Below, piece after piece: positions 15,029 to 20,404 of a stretch of 20,404 nucleotides of DNA. The translations under genes and the position numbers were made by a program. The stretch spans positions 5,362-25,765 of the forward strand of contig DGEE01000097.1 of the NCBI GenBank assembly GCA_002385815.1, given 5' to 3'. Source of the DNA: Hungateiclostridiaceae bacterium UBA3934 (GTDB lineage: Bacteria > Bacillota > Clostridia > Acetivibrionales > DTU013). Below the pieces are notes generated by a model. The model had not been told where the DNA came from and searched no databases. It saw nothing but the letters and a program-made list of their open reading frames with translations. Numbering within the stretch: the first letter of the stretch is position 1; each line of letters starts with the position of its first letter.

Positions 15029-17929
15029 ATGGAGAAGATAGCTGTACGCAAGGTATCTAAGCTATTGGCAGTTGTTTTTATTTTTGTATTCATTTTCTCA
15101 GGAACAGGCATTTCCAACGGCGACACCATTACACCATCGGATCCGGTATCCGGAAACGATCTGACGATCCGGAGAGCAGACACTTATGAACGCTACATTT
15201 CCCAGTATCCGGATGCTCCCAGACCCAGGACCGAAGTAGAGATAGAAGTAGATAAATATGTTGAGATAGATATGAAGGCAGAGATACTGCAGGATTTTGA
15301 GGGCTCATCAGGGAAATCACTGAAGACTGATGAGCAGGGATATGTCACCTGGGAAGTGGATGTGCCCGAGGAAGGGTTGTACAGCCTTTATATAGAGTAT
15401 TTCCCCATAGAGGGCCGAAGCGCGGCAATAGAACGTGAGGTATGGATAAACGGAATAAGTCCTTTCAATGATGCAAAGCATATCACTTTTACAAGGGTGT
15501 GGGTCAATGCGGAGGAAATAAGACGTGACAACCGTGATAATGACATGAGACCACGCCAGATAGAACAACCCCAATGGCAAACTTCATATTTCAGTGACTA
15601 TATGGGCTATTATAACGAGCCATACCTTTTCCACTTCAACAAAGGCAAAAATACCATAAAGCTTGTATCCGTAAAGGAGCCTATGGTGATCAGGTCCCTG
15701 AAGCTCACGCAATATGAAACGCTACCGACATATGAAGAGAAACTGAAGGAGTGGAAGGGAAAAGGATACCAGGTCTACGACGGTGAGTCTGTATATGTAC
15801 AGGGCGAAAGCGCTGTTTTCAAGTCAGATCCGACGCTTTATCCTCTCAACGACCGTACATCCCCTGCCACAGTACCATATCATAAATCCAAGATACGTTT
15901 GAATACGATAGGGAGCACGAACTGGCAGCTTCCGGGACAGTGGATCGAGTGGGATGTCGAAGTCGAAAAAGCCGGTCTTTATCAGATAACGATCAAAGGC
16001 AGACAGAATATCATTCGCGGACTGTATGCCAACAGAAGGCTTATCATAAACGGTGAAGTTCCTTTTAAAGAAGCGGAGAATATCGAGTTCAATTTTACAT
16101 CCATATGGAATAACTTCGTGCTGGGGAATGAAGATGGTCCCTTCCTCTTTTATCTAAATGAGGGTGTAAACAGGATAAGAATGGAGGTAGTTCTGGGCGA
16201 TCTGGCAGAAATACTGAGAGAGGCGGAGGAAAGTGTCTATGTGCTCAACAGCGCTTACCGCAAGATACTCATGATAACCGGCAAAGAGCCGGATCGCTAC
16301 AGGGATTACCAGTTGCATAAGAAACTTCCCGGTGTCATGGCGACCCTCAGGGAACAGAGTGAGATACTAAAGGAGCTTTCCGACAGCCTGGTGGAATATA
16401 CCGGCCAGCGTGGTTCTCACAACGCCATACTGGACAGGCTTTCCTACCAACTAGAGGATATGGCGGAAAGACCCCGTACGATACAAAACAGAATGAAGCA
16501 ATTCAAGGACAATGTCGGTGCACTTGGCACCTGGATAAATGATACCAGAAATCAGCCTTTTGAGATCGATTACTTCATTTTCTCTGCACCTGATGCAGAA
16601 ATACCCAAAGCGGAAGCTTCTTTCTTCAGGCGTATCATCCATGAGATATCAGCTTTCATAGCTTCCTTTACCGAGGATTACAGCAGTGTGGGCAATGTGT
16701 ACGACGAAGGCGAAGCCATCACTGTCTGGATCACTACCGGACGTGACCAGGCACAGGTACTCAAGAAGATGATAGATGACTCATTTGTACCGGAGACAGG
16801 CGTGGCCGTCAACCTGGAGCTTGTCCAGCCCAATGTACTGCTGCCTGCGACTGTTGCCGGCAGGGGACCGGATGTAGCTCTCTCTGTAGGGAATGGTGAG
16901 CCGGTCAACTATGCGACCCGTAATGCGGCTGTGGATCTGACTCAATTCCCTGATTTGAATGAGGTGCTCAGTGAGTTCACAGAGCCCACGATACTGCCAT
17001 ACAGGTTCCAGGGCGGTATATATGGGCTGCCTGAGCAGCAGCAGTTCCTCATGATGTTCTACCGCACCGATATTCTGGAGGAGCTGGGAGTGGAACCGCC
17101 GGACACATGGGAAGATCTTTATCAGATTATCTCTACCATACAAAAGTCAAATATGGATGTAAGTGTCCCGGTCACCAGATTGAATGATACATGGGGAGCT
17201 ATGGAGACATTCAGCACTTTCCTCTACCAGGAGGGAGGCCAGGTTTATAACGGAGACGGCATATCAAGTGCACTTGATACGGAAGAGGCAATCAGTGCAT
17301 TCAAAAAATGGACTGAGTTGTTTGTGAACTATAAGTTTCCTGTCGAGTTCGATGCAATGAACCGTTTCAGGACAGGTGAAATGCCCTTGCTCCTTAATGA
17401 ATACTGGCTTTACAACAATCTGCAGGTATTTGCTCCGGAGCTGAGAGGGCTTTGGGAGATGGCACCCATACCAGGTGTGCTGAGAGAGGATGGAGTCATC
17501 GACAGATCTACCACCAGCGGCGGATATGGAGTTATGATGCTGCAGTCGTCCAAGCACAAGGAAGCTGCATGGGAGTTTATGAAGTGGTGGGTCAGCGCCG
17601 ATACGCAGGTCAGATTCGGGCGTGAGATGGAGAGTCTTATGGGAGCGGCAGCGCGTCATCCGACTGCAAACATTGAAGCAGCAAAGAGGCTGCCGTGGCC
17701 AGTAAAGGACTATAATGCGCTGACGGAGCAAAGAAGCTGGGTCAAAGGCAATCCGGAGGTCCCGGGCGGTTACTTCACCCCAAGGCATCTGAACAATGCT
17801 TTCAGGAAGGTGTACAATGAGGGTGCGGATCCAAGGGAAACTCTGCTGGACTATGTCAGGATAATAAATGAAGAGATCGACAATAAGAGAAAAGAATTCG
17901 GCTTACCGCTGAGGGATGGGGGTAAATAA
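15029..17929 (+). CDS. Large ABC-type carbohydrate solute-binding protein with duplicated N-terminal beta modules
   Basis: Predicted extracellular sugar receptor for the two permeases that follow. At 966 residues it is about twice the usual 420-550. An N-terminal hydrophobic segment (12-27) after lysines and arginines marks export. Two similar beta-rich modules follow: about 70-230 (WEVDVPEEGLYSLYI, WINGISPF, YLFHFNKGKNTIKLV) and 245-395 (WDVEVEKAGLYQITI, IINGEVPF, FLFYLNEGVNRIRME), resembling CBM6/35-type jelly rolls. A helical stretch (395-500) and linker lead to a family 1 solute-binding domain (about 560-930; GRGPDVAL, GIYGLPEQQQFLMMFYRTDIL, AAWEFMKWW). No cysteine exists in the whole protein, so it has no lipobox. 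ATG 15029 has AGGGG eight bases upstream. The stop abuts the first permease. The bound sugar is not deducible. Confidence 0.9.
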   Translation: MEKIAVRKVSKLLAVVFIFVFIFSGTGISNGDTITPSDPVSGNDLTIRRADTYERYISQYPDAPRPRTEVEIEVDKYVEIDMKAEILQDFEGSSGKSLKTDEQGYVTWEVDVPEEGLYSLYIEYFPIEGRSAAIEREVWINGISPFNDAKHITFTRVWVNAEEIRRDNRDNDMRPRQIEQPQWQTSYFSDYMGYYNEPYLFHFNKGKNTIKLVSVKEPMVIRSLKLTQYETLPTYEEKLKEWKGKGYQVYDGESVYVQGESAVFKSDPTLYPLNDRTSPATVPYHKSKIRLNTIGSTNWQLPGQWIEWDVEVEKAGLYQITIKGRQNIIRGLYANRRLIINGEVPFKEAENIEFNFTSIWNNFVLGNEDGPFLFYLNEGVNRIRMEVVLGDLAEILREAEESVYVLNSAYRKILMITGKEPDRYRDYQLHKKLPGVMATLREQSEILKELSDSLVEYTGQRGSHNAILDRLSYQLEDMAERPRTIQNRMKQFKDNVGALGTWINDTRNQPFEIDYFIFSAPDAEIPKAEASFFRRIIHEISAFIASFTEDYSSVGNVYDEGEAITVWITTGRDQAQVLKKMIDDSFVPETGVAVNLELVQPNVLLPATVAGRGPDVALSVGNGEPVNYATRNAAVDLTQFPDLNEVLSEFTEPTILPYRFQGGIYGLPEQQQFLMMFYRTDILEELGVEPPDTWEDLYQIISTIQKSNMDVSVPVTRLNDTWGAMETFSTFLYQEGGQVYNGDGISSALDTEEAISAFKKWTELFVNYKFPVEFDAMNRFRTGEMPLLLNEYWLYNNLQVFAPELRGLWEMAPIPGVLREDGVIDRSTTSGGYGVMMLQSSKHKEAAWEFMKWWVSADTQVRFGREMESLMGAAARHPTANIEAAKRLPWPVKDYNALTEQRSWVKGNPEVPGGYFTPRHLNNAFRKVYNEGADPRETLLDYVRIINEEIDNKRKEFGLPLRDGGK

Positions 17930-18889
17930 ATGTCTGCTGTAGTAGAGAAGTTGTCACAGCATGTGCAGGGAACAGCTTCCTCGTTCAAGGGCAAGCTTGT
18001 AAACCTGAAAGATCAGATAGTCAAAAACAGGGTATCTTATTTATTCCTTGCACCTTTCGCCATCATTTTCATGGTTTTTACCGTTATACCGGTAATTGTA
18101 TCGATGGGGCTCAGCTTTACATACTTTAATATTCTGGAGACTCCCAAATTTATTGGGTGGCAAAACTATGTAAGACTGTTTCTGAGCGACGATGTCTTTC
18201 TGAAGTCTGTCAAGAACACTTTTCTGCTGGCAGCCATCACAGGACCGATCGGATATTTTGCGTCACTGATGTTTGCATGGTTCATCAATGAATTGCCCCC
18301 GAAGATAAGGGCATTCATGGTACTGATCTTTTATGCCCCGTCCATATCGGGGAATGTGTACATGATATGGCAGGTCATGTTCAGCAGTGACGCATATGGC
18401 TATGTGAACTCCACGCTTATGAAGCTGGGCTTTATCACAGAACCAATAATATGGCTTCAGGATCCGAGATATATAATGCCAGTTATAATGATAGTCGTAT
18501 TGTGGATGAGTCTCGGTACAGGGTTCCTGTCTTTTGTTGCCGGTCTGCAGGGTATCGACAGGGCCCAGTATGAAGCGGGGATAGTCGATGGTATAAAGAA
18601 TCGCTGGCAGGAGCTCTGGTACATTACTTTGCCGAATATGAAACCCATGCTGATGTTCGGTGCTGTTATGTCCATAACTTCATCCTTTGCAGTCAGTGAT
18701 GTGACCATAGCACTTGCGGGTCTGCCGAGTGTGGATTATGCAGCCCATACAGTGGTCAATCACCTTATAGACTACGGTACACTCCGTTTTGAAATGGGTT
18801 ATGCTTCAGCTATTGCAACAGTACTTTTCCTGACAATGATCTTCTGCAACAAGGTAGTACAGAATCTTCTGAAGAAGGTGGGTAGATAG
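17930..18889 (+). CDS. CUT1 carbohydrate ABC transporter permease (MalF/LplB type)
   Basis: One of the two membrane subunits of the importer. The 319-residue protein has a cytoplasmic N-terminus of about 35 residues and six predicted membrane segments, the first at about 36-62 (SYLFLAPFAIIFMVFTVIP, the typical opening of this family). The ATPase-docking EAA loop lies at about 214-240 (YEAGIVDGIKNRWQELWYITLPNMKP), with the conserved Glu-Ala, the Gly of DGI and the final LP. ATG 17930 follows the solute-binding protein stop without a gap, with a G-rich ribosome-binding site (GAGGGATGGGGG) overlapping that gene's end. No ATPase gene is adjacent; CUT1 systems in Firmicutes often share one ATPase such as MsmX. 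Confidence 0.95.
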   Translation: MSAVVEKLSQHVQGTASSFKGKLVNLKDQIVKNRVSYLFLAPFAIIFMVFTVIPVIVSMGLSFTYFNILETPKFIGWQNYVRLFLSDDVFLKSVKNTFLLAAITGPIGYFASLMFAWFINELPPKIRAFMVLIFYAPSISGNVYMIWQVMFSSDAYGYVNSTLMKLGFITEPIIWLQDPRYIMPVIMIVVLWMSLGTGFLSFVAGLQGIDRAQYEAGIVDGIKNRWQELWYITLPNMKPMLMFGAVMSITSSFAVSDVTIALAGLPSVDYAAHTVVNHLIDYGTLRFEMGYASAIATVLFLTMIFCNKVVQNLLKKVGR

Positions 18890-18890
18890 A

Positions 18891-19754
18891 ATGAAGATGC
18901 GGAAACTCAAACCAAAAAGGCTGAACCGTTCATTGGGGGGCGATGTTGCGAATATCGTGATCCTGGTAATATTCGGATCCTTCATGGTACTTCCCATGAT
19001 ATACGCTATTTCCAATGCATTCAAGCCCCTGGATGAGATATTCATGTTCCCTCCGAGGTTTTTCGTACGAAACCCCACCACTGACAACTTCAGGGATCTG
19101 TTTTTGCTGATGGCCCAGTCATGGGTGCCCTTCTCACGCTATATATTCAATACTTTATTCACCACGGCAGCAGGCACTGCGGGGCATGTAGTGATAGCAT
19201 CGATGGCAGCCTTTGCACTCGAGAAGCACAAGTTCCCGGGATCGAAGCTCTTTTTCAACATAGTAGTCACCTCACTCATGTTCTCGCCTGTCGTAACAGC
19301 GATACCGAACTATCTGGTGATGGCCAGGCTCAACTGGCTCGATACATATCTTGCACTGATCGTACCTGCATTTGGATATTCTCTTGGTTTGTTCCTCATG
19401 AAGCAGTTCATGGTCACCATTCCTGATTCTCTGCTGGAATCCGCACGTATGGATGGAGCCGGGGAGATGAAGACATTCTGGACGATAGCGATGCCATGTG
19501 TAAAACCTGCCTGGCTCACACTGATAATCTTCTCATTCCAGACTCTCTGGGGTGCGACAGGCAGTACGTTCATATACAGTGAAGAATTGAAGACACTGCC
19601 ATATGCGCTGAACCAGATATTAATGGGCGGGTTTGCCAGAGCGGGAGTGGGTGCGGCGGTCATACTCCTTATGATGATAGTGCCGGTAGTATTGTTCATG
19701 GTCACGCAGAGCAGCATCATCCAGACCATGTCCACATCCGGACTGAAGGAATAG
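18891..19754 (+). CDS. CUT1 carbohydrate ABC transporter permease (MalG/YtcP type)
   Basis: Partner of the preceding permease. The 287-residue protein has six predicted membrane segments; the first (about 19-43) ends in PMIYAISNAFKP, the usual start of MalG-like subunits. The EAA loop is at about 183-208 (ESARMDGAGEMKTFWTIAMPCVKP), matching EAAxxDGAxxxxxFxxIxLP apart from MP for LP. The ATG is one base after the previous stop, and AAGGTGGG lies 8-9 bases upstream inside that gene. The next gene follows 16 bases later with a strong ribosome-binding site, so the operon continues. Confidence 0.95.
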   Translation: MKMRKLKPKRLNRSLGGDVANIVILVIFGSFMVLPMIYAISNAFKPLDEIFMFPPRFFVRNPTTDNFRDLFLLMAQSWVPFSRYIFNTLFTTAAGTAGHVVIASMAAFALEKHKFPGSKLFFNIVVTSLMFSPVVTAIPNYLVMARLNWLDTYLALIVPAFGYSLGLFLMKQFMVTIPDSLLESARMDGAGEMKTFWTIAMPCVKPAWLTLIIFSFQTLWGATGSTFIYSEELKTLPYALNQILMGGFARAGVGAAVILLMMIVPVVLFMVTQSSIIQTMSTSGLKE

Positions 19755-19770
19755 AAGGGAGGGCAGGGCA

Positions 19771-20385
19771 TTGAGATTCAAAAGGTTTTTGGCGATTTTT
19801 ATAATTTTCGTTCTGCTGTGTCCGGCATCTGCCTATGCGGACGAACCATACAACAACTATAATTATGACTTCTGGGGGTCTCCTATTCCGGCGCCGGCTG
19901 CATATGTCCCGGCCAGGATAGTTGATGGAAGGTCTCTTGGTATAAATGAATTCAAAAAGCCATCGGATCTTTTCACCGGTCCGGATAACAAGCTCTATGT
20001 CGCAGATTCGGGGAACAACCGGATAGTGGTCATAAACGAAAACTGGGAACTGGACAGGATAATTGAGGGCTTCAGCAAAAATGGGACCCGGGATTCCTTC
20101 AACAACCCGAAGGGATTGTTTGTAACAAAAGACGGTGAAATATATGTGGCAGATACGGATAATTCAAGGATAGTCCATCTGGATGCTGACGGAAATTTTG
20201 TCAGGGAGATAGGGCCTCCTGTTTCAGAGATCATCCCTGCCGACTTTCAGTATTACCCCACGGCATTGGTGGTGGACAGGGCAAACAGATTGTATGTAGT
20301 GGCGCAGGGGGTCAACCAGGGACTGATCGAACTGGACAGTCAGGGTATGTTCGTAGGTTATATGGGTGCCAGCAAGGTCAGACCC
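19771..20385 (+). CDS. Secreted NHL-repeat protein, N-terminal part (cut by contig end)
   Basis: The first 205 residues of an exported beta-propeller protein are present. The start is TTG 19771, supported by GGGAGGG (19757-19763) seven bases upstream. A signal peptide is clear: MRFKRF, a hydrophobic core, then an ASAYA cleavage site before D24. NHL-type repeats follow at about 60-90 (KPSDLFTGPDNKLYVADSGN), 110-140 (NPKGLFVTKDGEIYVADTDN) and 160-190. Such propellers bind ligands or proteins, and some act on sugar lactones; a specific role is not deducible. Being in the transport operon suggests an extracellular part in recognising or processing the same substrate. The frame is still open at the end, but bases 20386-20404 are adapter, so the last six codons in the raw sequence are not real. 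Confidence 0.88.
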
Positions 20386-20404
20386 CTGTCTCTTATACAC
20401 ATCT
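20386..20404. other. Nextera/Tn5 mosaic-end adapter left on the contig end
   Basis: The final 19 bases, CTGTCTCTTATACACATCT, are identical to the reverse complement of the Tn5 mosaic end used in Nextera sequencing libraries. They lie exactly at the contig terminus, where untrimmed adapter is expected. It is a sequencing artefact and not part of the genome. Confidence 0.97.

Overview
This is a draft-assembly contig fragment whose gene order, codon habits (many AGG, ATA and TTG-start codons), strong Shine-Dalgarno sites and PASTA-kinase/PP2C pair point to a Firmicute of the class Clostridia. I cannot name a genus. The last 19 bases (20386-20404) are identical to the Nextera/Tn5 mosaic-end adapter, so the sequence stops being biological at about 20385.

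Region 1 (1-10698, + strand) is the conserved priA-def-fmt-(DUF116)-rsmB-rlmN-stp-prkC-rsgA-rpe-thiN housekeeping cluster, known in shorter form from Bacillus subtilis. The genes overlap or sit a few bases apart. They link start and finish of translation initiation (Def, Fmt), ribosome modification and maturation (RsmB, RlmN, RsgA), cell-wall-sensing phosphorylation (Stp, PrkC), the pentose phosphate pathway (Rpe) and thiamine diphosphate supply (ThiN). An extended -10 promoter lies between priA and def. A perfect hairpin follows thiN.

Region 2 (10785-14510, - strand) holds a class I/II aminotransferase preceded by a cysteine-rich DUF2284 protein with its own promoter, and further upstream the NFACT-family ribosome quality-control factor RqcH.

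Region 3 (14511-15028) is a 518-base divergent intergenic region without a supported gene. It has a -35/-10 consensus promoter (TTGACA-17-TATAAT) reading rightward, a weaker promoter for rqcH, and a cluster of repeats: four copies of GTAANGTT in two orientations and two overlapping, mutually exclusive small hairpins.

Region 4 (15029-20385, + strand) is a CUT1-type carbohydrate import operon: a very large 966-residue, cysteine-free solute-binding protein with two N-terminal beta-rich modules that look like an internal duplication, two MalF/MalG-type permeases, and the start of a secreted NHL-repeat protein cut by the contig end. No ATPase gene is present, which suggests a shared MsmX-like ATPase encoded elsewhere. 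The sugar transported cannot be read from the sequence.
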